NCBI RefSeq assembly: GCF_019739195.1
Contig: NZ_JAHHDS010000003.1
Location: 806,001 to 870,000 of the forward strand
Source of the DNA: Microcella sp.
Lineage (GTDB): Bacteria; Actinomycetota; Actinomycetes; Actinomycetales; Microbacteriaceae
Length of the DNA stretch: 64,000 nt
Direction: 5' to 3'
The translations under genes and the position numbers were made by a program. The number at the start of each line of letters is the position of its first letter. The first letter of the stretch is position 1. The notes beneath the pieces are model-generated. The model searched no databases. It was not told the DNA's origin and saw nothing but the letters and a program-made list of their open reading frames with translations. Shown in pieces: positions 56,320-64,000 of this stretch.

Positions 56320-57327
56320 TCAGTCGGGCGTGAGCACACTGCGCGACTGCGCGGTGACACTCGGCACCACGAGGCGGTAGATGCCCATGCCGATGATCTC
56401 GACGGCCATTCCGAGCACGATGACGACGGCCACGAGCGCGAAGCCGTCGGGGAACGCCAGGGCGATCGGCAGCACGAGCAGCCCGTTGCGCGCTCCCCCG
56501 CTGAAGGTCAGCGAGCGCACGCTCGAGATCGCGAGCCCGAAGGCAGTGGCGACGAGAATGCCGATGGGGGCCATGACGATGAGATAGACGCCGAACAGCG
56601 GAGCGACGGCCTCGAGCAACTCAAGCCGGTCGGTCGCTCGAGGGATCATGGCGGCGGCGACGAGGCCAGCCGCGAGAGCCGTGGCGGGCGCCGTCAGCGT
56701 CGAGCCGCGCCGCAGTGCTGACGCGAGCCGCGGAGCGCGCACACCCGCGAGTTGCAGCCCGGTCACCACCAGAGCTGGCGCGATGATGCCGATGAGCAGG
56801 GCGAGCGGCAGGCGCGATCCGTCGAGGCTGAGAAAATTCTCGCCCGCCGTGAACAGCAGCATGAAGCCGGGCACGGTGATCGCCTGCAGCACGAGCAGCA
56901 CGGGCGCGACGCTCAGCAGAGTCTCGACGGCCCCGCCCGCGCGGCGCACGAACGCCGCGACGAGCCCGACCCCGGGTGCGAGCAGCATGAGCAGCAGCCC
57001 CGCCTGCAGGTCGGGGTCGCGAAACACGATGCGACTCAGCACATAGACGAGCAGCGGCGAGATGACGACATTGAGCAGCAGCACCGCGACGAGAAAGCGC
57101 CGGTCGAGCACGGCCCGGCCGAATGACGCGAGCGGAACATCGAGCAACGTGATGCCGATCGCGACGGCGACGACGCCGAGCACTACAGCATCGGGCACCC
57201 CAGCGGCCGCCGGCACGAGCGCGCCGACGAGACTGCCGAGGCCGATGCCCGCGAGCACGATGACGATCGTCGCGGCGGGCGTCAGCCTGCGCGGTGCGAT
57301 CGCAGAAGCACCGGATGCTGCGCTCAC
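56320..57327 (-). CDS. Bile acid:sodium symporter (BASS) family transporter
   Basis: 335 residues, about ten hydrophobic helices in two repeats. GVVAVAIGITLLDVPLASFG and VFRDPDLQAGLLLMLLAPGVGLVAAFVRRAGG match BASS/Acr3-like sodium symporters; the discontinuous helix motifs are seen as LAPG and GARNGLLVLP. Substrate could be an organic anion or pantoate. GTG 57327 overlaps the rsmA stop by four bases. Confidence 0.8.
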   Translation of the reverse strand: MSAASGASAIAPRRLTPAATIVIVLAGIGLGSLVGALVPAAAGVPDAVVLGVVAVAIGITLLDVPLASFGRAVLDRRFLVAVLLLNVVISPLLVYVLSRIVFRDPDLQAGLLLMLLAPGVGLVAAFVRRAGGAVETLLSVAPVLLVLQAITVPGFMLLFTAGENFLSLDGSRLPLALLIGIIAPALVVTGLQLAGVRAPRLASALRRGSTLTAPATALAAGLVAAAMIPRATDRLELLEAVAPLFGVYLIVMAPIGILVATAFGLAISSVRSLTFSGGARNGLLVLPIALAFPDGFALVAVVIVLGMAVEIIGMGIYRLVVPSVTAQSRSVLTPD

Positions 57328-58175
57328 GCCGGCGCGGCCCGAGCAAGCCGCAGAAACTCTGGCAACCCGAGCATCTCGCCCCGCGCGGTGGGGTCGAGGC
57401 CGGCGGCCTCGAGTGCGGCGGTAGCGGCGGCTGACGAGCCGAACAGCTCGCTCAACGCCTGCCGCAGCATCTTGCGGCGTTGCCCGAACGCGGCGTCGAC
57501 GAGCTCGCCGACCCGCACGCGCTCGGCCTCGGTGCCCGGCACCGGCCCGCGCGTCATGCCGACGAGCACCGAATCGACGTTTGGCACCGGCCAGAACACC
57601 TGCCGGCTGACGACACCCTCGACCCGCCACGCGCCGTACCAGGCGGCTTTGATCGACGGGCCGCCGTAGACCTTCGAGCCGGGAGGGGCGGCCAGACGGT
57701 GGCCCACCTCGGCCTGCACCATGACGAGCACGCGACGGATGCCCGGCTCGAGGCCGAGCAGGTGCAGCAGCACGGGCACCGAGATGTTGTAGGGCAGGTT
57801 GGCGACGAGCGCGGTCGGGCGCTGGCCGCCCGGGGCGTCGGGCGCAGCCGGGATGCGCAGCGCATCTGCGGTGACCACGCCCAGCTCGGCCTCGGGCTGC
57901 AGCTCGCCGACCGTGAGGGGCAGCTGGGCCGCGAGGCGAGCATCCACTTCGATCGCGACGACCGGATGCCCCGCCTCGAGAATTCCGAGCGTCAACGACC
58001 CCAGCCCCGGGCCGACCTCGAGCACGGGCTCACCGGGTTCGAGGGCAGCGGTCGCGACGATGCGCCGCACCGTGTTGGCGTCGTGCACGAAGTTCTGGCC
58101 GAGCTTCTTGGTGGGGGTCACGTCGAGCAGTGCGGCGAGGTCGCGCACCTCGGCGGGGCCGAGCAGGCCGCTCAC
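57324..58175 (-). CDS. rsmA: 16S rRNA (adenine1518/1519-N6)-dimethyltransferase
   Basis: Dimethylates two adenines at the end of 16S rRNA. About 283 residues: PTKKLGQNFVHDANTVRRIV, EVGPGLGSLTLGILEAG (SAM), LVANLPYNISVPVLLHLL (catalytic NLPY), then the C-terminal domain. Mutants in this gene give kasugamycin resistance (family knowledge). GTG 58175 is the best start; ATG 58195 is out of frame. Ten-odd bases separate it from tatD. Confidence 0.94.
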   Translation of the reverse strand: MSGLLGPAEVRDLAALLDVTPTKKLGQNFVHDANTVRRIVATAALEPGEPVLEVGPGLGSLTLGILEAGHPVVAIEVDARLAAQLPLTVGELQPEAELGVVTADALRIPAAPDAPGGQRPTALVANLPYNISVPVLLHLLGLEPGIRRVLVMVQAEVGHRLAAPPGSKVYGGPSIKAAWYGAWRVEGVVSRQVFWPVPNVDSVLVGMTRGPVPGTEAERVRVGELVDAAFGQRRKMLRQALSELFGSSAAATAALEAAGLDPTARGEMLGLPEFLRLARAAPA

Positions 58176-58191
58176 GCGACGCTCGGTGCGC

Positions 58192-59232
58192 TCATGTGCG
58201 CTCGCCCGGGTAATGCTCCGGCAGTTCTCCACCGAGGTCGCCGAGCTCGTCGGGGTTGCCCGGCACCTCCTGCGCAGCCCACGGGTCACCGGGTGCCACG
58301 ACCGGATTCGCATCCCACGAGCCGTAGACGAGTTCGGTGTTCGAGCTCAGCTGCGCCGAGAGCATCGACACGTCGGTGCCGAGGTGGTCGGCGATCGCGC
58401 GCACCGTGAACGGCAGCAAGTAGGGGCCGTTCGGCCGGCCGCGGTAGGGGTGGGGGGTCAAGAATGGTGCGTCGGTCTCGACGAGCAGTAGCGCGCGCGG
58501 CAGCACGTCGAGGGCGTCACGCAGATTGCGGGCGTTCTTGAACGTCACTGTGCCGGCGAAGCTCGCGTACCAGCCGCGCTCGGCGCAGACGCTCGCGAGC
58601 TCGACGTCGCCGCTGAAGCAGTGGAAGACGACCTTGTCGGGCGCACCCACACGCAGCAGGGTCGCCACGATGTCGTCGTGCGCGTCGCGGTCGTGAATCT
58701 GCAGGGCCAGCCCGTGCTTCTTGGCGATCTCGATGTGGGCTTCGAAGGCGGCGAGCTGGGCGTCGCGTCCGTTGCCGGGCTTCGTGCGGTAGTAGTCGAG
58801 GCCGGTCTCGCCGATGGCGACGACGCGCGGCTGCGCGGCGAGCTCGTCGATGACCCCCAGCGCAGCATCCAGTTCGCCCGACGCGGCCAGGTCAGGAACC
58901 TCATTGGGGTGGATGGCGACCGCGGCCAGCACCCGGGGCTCGCGCTCCGCGACGGCGGCCGACCAGCGACTCGTGAGCACGTCGGTGCCGACCTGCACGA
59001 CGCCGCGCACTCCGACGGCCGAAGCGCGGTCGAGGTGCTCGCGGTAGTGCATGGGGTTCTCACCGTCGGCGATCTCGAGGTGCGTGTGGTTGTCGTAGAC
59101 GGGCACCACGAGCGCTTCGGGGCTCGGCGGATAGCTCAGATCACGGTCGGTGCCTTCCATGATCGCGCGGGCGCGCACATGTGGATCAAGCACAGCCGGG
59201 TCGATCTGTTTCGGGTCGAGCGCGTCGCTCAC
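58192..59232 (-). CDS. tatD: TatD family metal-dependent hydrolase
   Basis: 346-residue TIM barrel. Metal ligands in VYDNHTHLEIADGE, IGETGLDYYRTK, LQIHDRDAHDD and VVFHCFSGD, with TDAPFLTPHPYRGRPN near the end. Members act as DNA exonucleases or D-amino-acyl-tRNA hydrolases. The 45-residue N-terminal extension and about 35-residue C-terminal extension are longer than the core domain. GGAGG seven bases before GTG 59232. Confidence 0.93.
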   Translation of the reverse strand: MSDALDPKQIDPAVLDPHVRARAIMEGTDRDLSYPPSPEALVVPVYDNHTHLEIADGENPMHYREHLDRASAVGVRGVVQVGTDVLTSRWSAAVAEREPRVLAAVAIHPNEVPDLAASGELDAALGVIDELAAQPRVVAIGETGLDYYRTKPGNGRDAQLAAFEAHIEIAKKHGLALQIHDRDAHDDIVATLLRVGAPDKVVFHCFSGDVELASVCAERGWYASFAGTVTFKNARNLRDALDVLPRALLLVETDAPFLTPHPYRGRPNGPYLLPFTVRAIADHLGTDVSMLSAQLSSNTELVYGSWDANPVVAPGDPWAAQEVPGNPDELGDLGGELPEHYPGERT

Positions 59233-59303
59233 GGTATCGCCTCCAGCTACGACCGTACCGCGTTCGCCTGGGCGGGGCCGGGGCTTGACGCGGCGGAAGA
59301 GGG

Positions 59304-60878
59304 CTACTCGGTCTCGATGCGCGGGAAGAGCGCCTCGAGCGGCTGTGTCTGCGTGCCGGCGGGCAGTTGGCCCCATTGGCCCGCGGTCGGGATGCTCTGG
59401 TCGAGCAGCGCGCCGAGCGCACCCTCGGCTCCGAGGGCGACCCACAGCTTCTGGGCGGCCTTCGGTGTGACGGGCGAAAGCAGCACGGCGAGCGCCCGCA
59501 GCCCCTCGGCCGCGGTGTACAAGATCGTGTGAAGTCGAGCCGTCTGCGCCTCGTCCTTCGCGACCTTCCACGGTTCCTGCAGCGTGATGTAGCCGTTGAG
59601 CTCGTCGACGATCGTCCAGACCGCGGAGATCGCGTCGTGGATGGCGAAAGTGTCGATGGCGCGCTGGGCGGCGACCACAGCATCCGCCACGGTCTTCTGA
59701 ATGCCCCGCTCAGCATCGGTCACGTCGGTCGCCGCGGGCACGACGCCGTCGCAGTACTTGCCGACCATCGCGATGACGCGCGAGGCGAGGTTGCCGAAGC
59801 CGTTGGCGAGCTCGGCCTGGTAGCGGGCCGACAGGTCTTCCCAGCTGAACGAGCCGTCTTGACCGAAGTTGATGGCGCTCATGAAGTAGTAGCGGAAGGC
59901 GTCGCTGCCGAACACGTCGGTGATCTGGTGCGGCGCGATGCCCGTGAGCTTCGACTTCGACATCTTCTCGCCGCCGACGAGCAGCCAGCCGTGGCCGAAG
60001 ACGCGCGCGGGCGGCTGGAGGCCCGCGGCCATGAGCATGGCGGGCCAGATGACGGCGTGGAAGCGGGCGATGTCTTTGCCGACGAGCTGCACGGCTGGCC
60101 AGCGGCGCTCGAAGTTCGCGTCGTCGTCGCCCCAGCCGATGGCACTGATGTAGTTCAGCAAGGCGTCGAACCACACATAGGTGACGTGGGTGTCGTCCCA
60201 CGGAATGCGCACGCCCCAGTCGAAGCTCTGCCGCGAGATCGACAGATCGTCGAGGCCGCGCTTCACGAACGACACGATCTCGTTGCGCAGGCTGTTCGGC
60301 TGGATGAAGTCGGGCTGCGACTCGTAGAGGTCGAGCAGGCGCTGCTGAAACTCGCTCATGCGGAAGAAGTAGTTCTTCTCCTTGAGCACTTCGATCGGCC
60401 GACCGTGAATGGAGCAGACCTGCTGGCCCTCGAACTCGCCCGCGCCGGCAACGAGGTCGTCAGGCTGCTTGTACTCTTCGCAGCCGACGCAGTAGTAGCC
60501 TTCGTACTCGCCGTCGTAGATGAACCCGTCATCGTAGAGCTTCTGCAGAAAGCGCTGCACGACCTTCTCGTGCCGCGCCTCGGTGGTGCGGATGAAGTCG
60601 TCATTCGCGATATCGATCGTCTTCAGCAGAGGCACCCACGCCGAGTCGACGAGCCTGTCTGCCCACTCCTGCGGTGTGACGCCGTTCGCGACGGCGGTGC
60701 GCAGAATCTTCTGGCCGTGCTCGTCGGTTCCGGTGAGCGACCAGGTGTCGATGCCCGACTGGCGGTGCCAGCGCGCGAGCACGTCGGCGGCGACCTCGGT
60801 GTACGCGTGCCCGATGTGCGGCACGTCGTTGACGTAGAAGATCGGCGTCGCGATATAGAAGCTGTCACCGGCGGCCAT
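59304..60878 (-). CDS. metG: Methionyl-tRNA synthetase
   Basis: 524 residues. YIATPIFYVNDVPHIGHAYTEVAADVLARWHR carries HIGH, GWLLVGGEKMSKSKLT carries KMSKS, and CVGCEEYKQ with VCSIHGRP forms a reduced zinc finger. The C-terminal tRNA anticodon domain is present; no C-terminal dimer domain. ATG 60878 has TAGACT eight bases upstream, leaving a two-base leader; TTG 60887 would add three residues. Upstream of tatD on the same strand. Confidence 0.96.
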   Translation of the reverse strand: MAAGDSFYIATPIFYVNDVPHIGHAYTEVAADVLARWHRQSGIDTWSLTGTDEHGQKILRTAVANGVTPQEWADRLVDSAWVPLLKTIDIANDDFIRTTEARHEKVVQRFLQKLYDDGFIYDGEYEGYYCVGCEEYKQPDDLVAGAGEFEGQQVCSIHGRPIEVLKEKNYFFRMSEFQQRLLDLYESQPDFIQPNSLRNEIVSFVKRGLDDLSISRQSFDWGVRIPWDDTHVTYVWFDALLNYISAIGWGDDDANFERRWPAVQLVGKDIARFHAVIWPAMLMAAGLQPPARVFGHGWLLVGGEKMSKSKLTGIAPHQITDVFGSDAFRYYFMSAINFGQDGSFSWEDLSARYQAELANGFGNLASRVIAMVGKYCDGVVPAATDVTDAERGIQKTVADAVVAAQRAIDTFAIHDAISAVWTIVDELNGYITLQEPWKVAKDEAQTARLHTILYTAAEGLRALAVLLSPVTPKAAQKLWVALGAEGALGALLDQSIPTAGQWGQLPAGTQTQPLEALFPRIETE

Positions 60879-60932
60879 GATGCTCAAGTCTACGGGCGCG
60901 CGTGGCTGTGTTTCGCGCTACCCTTGACCCTC

Positions 60933-61490
60933 GTGAGGATCACTAGAATCTTCGCCGGGGGGCTCGTCGGGGCGACGATCGCAGTCGCCCTCACCGGGTG
61001 TGTCGGCGCACCGGCCGTGCAGGTGTACGGCGACCTCACCGAGCTCTGTTTCGCGACCGCGACGACCCCTGACACGTCGAGCGAGGGGTACATCGCCTAT
61101 GTCGGCGTCACCGTGGTGAACACCTCTCCGCGCGACGTGATTCTGCGCGAGGCGCGCCCGATCGAACTCATCAACGCTGTGATCAGCGAGATCTCGATCG
61201 TGCCGACGCCGTCGCCTTTCACCTCGTTCGGCTTCGCTCCGGGTGGCCGCTTGAGCGTCGAGCAGAGACCGCTCTACAACGACCGGGTGCCGATCGATGG
61301 CGTCACGATCGACGGTGGTGGCTCGGCAGAGCTCGTCATCGAGCTTCGCGCCCGCGACTTCACCGACTATGCCGGCATCGAGGGCATGCGCGTCAAGTAC
61401 GACGACGGCTGGTTCTCGGCGACGAGCGTGGCCGACACGACCGTCGGCTTCGTACCGCCGTGGTCGCACTGCGGCGCCACAGGGCACTGA
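60933..61490 (+). CDS. Secreted lipoprotein, unknown
   Basis: 185 residues. Signal MRITRIFAGGLVGATIAVAL followed by lipobox LTGC at about residue 23; mature domain is a beta-rich fold (VGVTVVNTSPRDVILREARP, ELVIELRARDFTDYAGIEGM). GTG 60933; TACCCT ends eight bases upstream, giving a two-base leader. Divergent from metG and followed by a second, similar-sized lipoprotein on the same strand. Function unknown. Confidence 0.78.
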   Translation: MRITRIFAGGLVGATIAVALTGCVGAPAVQVYGDLTELCFATATTPDTSSEGYIAYVGVTVVNTSPRDVILREARPIELINAVISEISIVPTPSPFTSFGFAPGGRLSVEQRPLYNDRVPIDGVTIDGGGSAELVIELRARDFTDYAGIEGMRVKYDDGWFSATSVADTTVGFVPPWSHCGATGH

Positions 61491-61534
61491 TCGCTCATCG
61501 TTCGAGGGACCTTTCGCGTAGCGTGCTCAGCGTG

Positions 61535-61996
61535 ATGCATCCTCTCTCGCGCCGCCTCCTGATCATGGCCACACTCGCGCTCGTCGTGCCGCTCGCCGCC
61601 TGCAGCGGCGGGCCCGGTGATTCCGGTCTCGACGGATGCCTCGCTGCCGACCGGGGCACGATCGCGATCGGCGTCACGAACACAGCGGGCGAGGCTCTGT
61701 CGGTCAGCGCGATCGAGCTCGCCGACGGTTCGACCGTCGACGTTGTCGACCGCTTCTTCGCGGCTGACGAGGCCGCGCGCGAGACCTCGGTCGACTTCAG
61801 CACCGGCGGCCGCGACGCGTTCAGCGGCGTCGACCTCGATCGCTCGCTCATCGAGCCCGGCGAAGCGGCGTTCGTCGGCATCGAAGTCGAGCGCGTCACG
61901 GCCGCGGAAGGCGTCGTCACCGGCCTGCGCGTCACCGCCGACGGCACCGAGCGCGCCGTGCCCGTCACCCTCGTGCTGCGCGAAAGCTGCGACTGA
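61535..61996 (+). CDS. Secreted lipoprotein, unknown
   Basis: 153 residues. Signal MHPLSRRLLIMATLALVVPL then lipobox LAAC at about residue 23; mature part has short beta strands (AIGVTNTAGEALSVSAIELADG, VVTGLRVTADGTERAV). GTG 61532 is an alternative start with TAGCGT seven bases before it. Shares the beta-rich layout of the preceding lipoprotein (VTNT-A versus VVNTSP motif), so they may be distant paralogues. Confidence 0.75.
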   Translation: MHPLSRRLLIMATLALVVPLAACSGGPGDSGLDGCLAADRGTIAIGVTNTAGEALSVSAIELADGSTVDVVDRFFAADEAARETSVDFSTGGRDAFSGVDLDRSLIEPGEAAFVGIEVERVTAAEGVVTGLRVTADGTERAVPVTLVLRESCD

Positions 61997-62009
61997 GTAC
62001 GTCGGCCGG

Positions 62010-62828
62010 CTAGGTCGCTCGACGAGCAGCGAGCGCCGCCTCGTAGAGCTCGCGCTTGCCGAGCCCCGTCGCGGCGGCGACCTCGGCAGCGGCATCCTTC
62101 AGGCGCTCTCCCGTCTCGACGCGCGACGCGACCTCGGCGAGCGCGCTCGGCAGGTCGCCCGACCGCGCGGGCGCGCCCTCGATGACGAGCACGATCTCGC
62201 CGCGAGCGCCGTCGGCGAACTGCTCGGCGAGCTCGGCGAGAGTGCCCCGAGCGACCTCTTCGAACTTCTTCGTGAGCTCGCGGCACACGGCGGCTCGACG
62301 GTCCGGCCCCATGGCGTCGCGCGCATCGGCGAGCGCCGCGGCGATGCGGTGCGGAGCCTCGAAGACCACGATCGTGCGCGGCTCGGCCGCGAGCGCCCGC
62401 AGTGCGGCCGCCCGGCCTTTCCGCGGCAGGAAGCCCTCGAACACGAAGCGGTCGGTCGGCAGCCCGCTCAGCACGAGAGCCGTGAGCACGGCGCTCGGCC
62501 CGGGCAGGGCAGTGACGGTGACTCCGGCGGCGATCGCCGTCTCGACGAGCACGAAGCCCGGGTCGCTGATGCCCGGCATGCCCGCGTCGGTGAGCACGAG
62601 CACGTCGGTCTCGCGGGCGAGCTCGACGAGCTCGGCCGACTTCTCGCGCTCGTTGTGCTCGTGCAGGGGCAGCAATTGCGGGCGATTTTCCACCCCTAGC
62701 GCGCGCATGAGGTGCACGGCGGTGCGGGTGTCTTCGGCGACGACGACCGTCGCCGACTGCAGCGCCTCGACCAGCCGCCGGCTCGCGTCGCCGAGATTGC
62801 CGATGGGCGTCGCCGCGAGCAGAATCAT
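62010..62828 (-). CDS. rsmI: 16S rRNA (cytidine1402-2'-O)-methyltransferase
   Basis: Tetrapyrrole-methylase-fold enzyme, 272 residues: LLAATPIGNLGDASRRLVEAL, VVVAEDTRTAVHLMRAL, LTDAGMPGISDPG, ALPGPSAVLTALVLSGLPTDRFVFEGFLPRK and a C-terminal domain. All RsmI blocks are kept. GGGAGG eight bases before ATG 62828. Convergent with the second lipoprotein gene. Confidence 0.95.
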   Translation of the reverse strand: MILLAATPIGNLGDASRRLVEALQSATVVVAEDTRTAVHLMRALGVENRPQLLPLHEHNEREKSAELVELARETDVLVLTDAGMPGISDPGFVLVETAIAAGVTVTALPGPSAVLTALVLSGLPTDRFVFEGFLPRKGRAAALRALAAEPRTIVVFEAPHRIAAALADARDAMGPDRRAAVCRELTKKFEEVARGTLAELAEQFADGARGEIVLVIEGAPARSGDLPSALAEVASRVETGERLKDAAAEVAAATGLGKRELYEAALAARRAT

Positions 62829-62957
62829 GCGCCCATCCTCCCACCGGGCGCGACCGTCCGCCCCGGCCAGGGTTTGCCGGGCCGGTGACCACACCGCGGT
62901 TGGGCAGGAGGCGCGCCTTCCCCACGACTTGCCGTCCCCTCGGGGTCACGCCTCAGA

Positions 62958-63018
62958 GACTTCAACGGATGCGGAAGAACATGAAGCAGATTCGGACAGT
63001 TCCGCATCCGTTGAAGTC
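62958..63018. repeat. Perfect 19-bp inverted repeat, 23-base spacer
   Basis: GACTTCAACGGATGCGGAA at 62958-62976 and its exact reverse complement at 63000-63018, between rsmI and pmt (248-base intergenic). The transcript would form a long hairpin on either strand. No U-run follows it. I see no second copy in the window. Confidence 0.75.
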
Positions 63019-63064
63019 ACCGGAGGCGTACAGGTCGGTCATGTCACGTCGCACCGCGCACGGA

Positions 63065-63070
63065 TACGAT
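63065..63070 (+). promoter_or_regulatory. -10 box of leaderless pmt transcript
   Basis: TACGAT, then GAGCGA, then the ATG at 63077: spacing exactly six. Confidence 0.5.
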
Positions 63071-63076
63071 GAGCGA

Positions 63077-64000
63077 ATGACGGGGGCACAGTCGACGGGG
63101 GCCCACTCGCGCGACCAGCACCCTGCTCATTCGACCGGAATGCACGCGGCCGCGACCGCAGCACCCTCGTCGCAGACGCTCGAGCGGAGACGGCGCGTGC
63201 TGCAGGTCGCCGTGCCCGCGGCCGTGCTCGGCGTCGCAGCGGCGACGCGGCTCATCGGCCTCGAGCAGCCGGGCGAGCTCGTCTTCGACGAGACCTACTA
63301 CGTGAAAGACGCCGAGTCGCTGCGGCAGCTCGGCTACGAGGGGCGCTGGCCCGACGGCGCGAACGATCTGTGGGCCGCGGGCACTCCCGGCAGCCCGAGC
63401 CCACTTGCGTCATTCGTCGTACACCCGCCGCTCGGTAAGTGGGTCATTGCGCTCGGGCTCGCGCTGCTCGGCCCCGAAAACCCCGCAGCCTGGCGCCTCG
63501 GCACGGCACTGATGGGCATCGCCCTCGTCGGGCTCGTCATGCTGCTCGCGCACCTTCTGCTCGGGCGCCTCGTGCTCACGGGCCTCGCGGGTCTGCTCAT
63601 CGCCGTCGACGGCAACGCGATCGTCATGAGCCGCGTCGCACTGCTCGACGGCGTGCTCGCGCTGCTCATCGTGCTCGCCGTCATCTTCATCGTGCTCGAT
63701 CGACGGGATGCCCACCGCCAGCTCACCGCCTGGCTCGAGCGGCGTCGCTCGAGCGACCCGCCGCGCACGACCGACTGGGGGCCCGCGCTGTGGGGTCGCC
63801 CCTGGCTGCTCGCCGCTGGGCTCGCGTTCGGGCTCGCCACGGGCGTCAAGTGGAACGCCCTCTACCTGCTCGCCGCCTTCGCCGTACTAACCGTCGCCGC
63901 CGACGCCGTCGACCGTCGCCGCGCCGGGGTCGCCCTGTGGGCGAGCGGCACCCTGCTGCGGCAGGCTCCGATCTCGTTCGTGCTCACGATCCCCGCTGCT
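63077..64000 (+). CDS. Protein O-mannosyltransferase, GT39 (3' end outside window)
   Basis: Membrane enzyme that uses polyprenyl-phosphomannose to mannosylate exported proteins. After about 40 N-terminal residues, the acidic loop motif FDETYYVKDAES, then HPPLGKWVIALG, MSRVALLDG and ATGVKWNALYLL are classic PMT blocks. The frame is open at base 64,000. Only the first about 308 residues are visible. Confidence 0.92.
   Translation, partial: MTGAQSTGAHSRDQHPAHSTGMHAAATAAPSSQTLERRRRVLQVAVPAAVLGVAAATRLIGLEQPGELVFDETYYVKDAESLRQLGYEGRWPDGANDLWAAGTPGSPSPLASFVVHPPLGKWVIALGLALLGPENPAAWRLGTALMGIALVGLVMLLAHLLLGRLVLTGLAGLLIAVDGNAIVMSRVALLDGVLALLIVLAVIFIVLDRRDAHRQLTAWLERRRSSDPPRTTDWGPALWGRPWLLAAGLAFGLATGVKWNALYLLAAFAVLTVAADAVDRRRAGVALWASGTLLRQAPISFVLTIPAA

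Noticed and set aside
59367-61490. Long plus-strand frame joining antisense-metG sequence to the first lipoprotein
   Set aside because: Only the part from GTG 60933, with signal peptide and promoter, is real.

Overview
The window is chromosomal DNA of a high-GC actinobacterium, most likely a member of Microbacteriaceae. The evidence is the housekeeping order (mazG-mfd-pth-rplY, prs-glmU, ispE/rlmC/rsmA/tatD/metG/rsmI/pmt), actinobacterial protein types (Pmt mannosyltransferase, single-chain L-serine dehydratase, GTG/TTG starts) and many promoters with TANNNT exactly six bases before the start codon, the signature of leaderless transcripts. The genus is not resolved. There is no phage, transposase, integrase, rRNA or CRISPR. 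One tRNA gene (Gln, TTG) is present.

Layout. 1-12.0 kb is core genome: an ABC ATPase (cut by the left edge), mazG, a DHA2 drug-type exporter, a CPBP protease, a PIN toxin-antitoxin pair, mfd, pth, rplY, gluconate kinase and 6-phosphogluconate dehydrogenase. 12.1-38.8 kb is an accessory carbohydrate and sugar-acid catabolic region, visibly less GC-rich than its flanks in several stretches. 38.8-64 kb is again core: a CoA-transferase fused to a membrane domain, an aminotransferase, prs-glmU, sdaA, a second PIN toxin-antitoxin pair, tRNA-Gln, MarR, SulP, ABC-F, lspA, ispE, rlmC, a BASS transporter, rsmA, tatD, metG, two lipoproteins, rsmI and a Pmt mannosyltransferase (cut by the right edge).

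How the catabolic region fits together. It holds an ABC sugar importer without its ATPase, an MFS carrier, an unrecognised 647-residue putative glycan-active enzyme, an alpha/beta hydrolase, a DUF1349 protein, five enolase-superfamily acid-sugar dehydratases or racemases, an aldo-keto reductase, a COG3618 lactonase, two SDR dehydrogenases, an FAH-family diketo-acid hydrolase, a RhaM-type mutarotase, an RraA-type aldolase, a Gfo/Idh/MocA oxidoreductase, and LacI and GntR regulators. Together they contain every step of the oxidative L-fucose route (fucose to fuconolactone, fuconate, 2-keto-3-deoxyfuconate, 2,4-diketo-3-deoxyfuconate, then pyruvate and lactate). An embedded operon adds a class III CoA-transferase, two MaoC hot-dog proteins and a solute-binding-protein homologue with no signal peptide, suggesting a CoA-ester branch that this pathway does not explain.

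Regulation. Seven promoter regions of this cluster carry the same AT-rich element, core TATAGGAT and often palindromic (CTATA-N-TATAG), and an eighth (in front of the GntR gene) has three tandem AATAGG units. At two operons the element is itself the -10 box of a leaderless promoter. This is good sequence evidence for one dispersed regulon, probably run by the GntR/FCD regulator at 31.1 kb.
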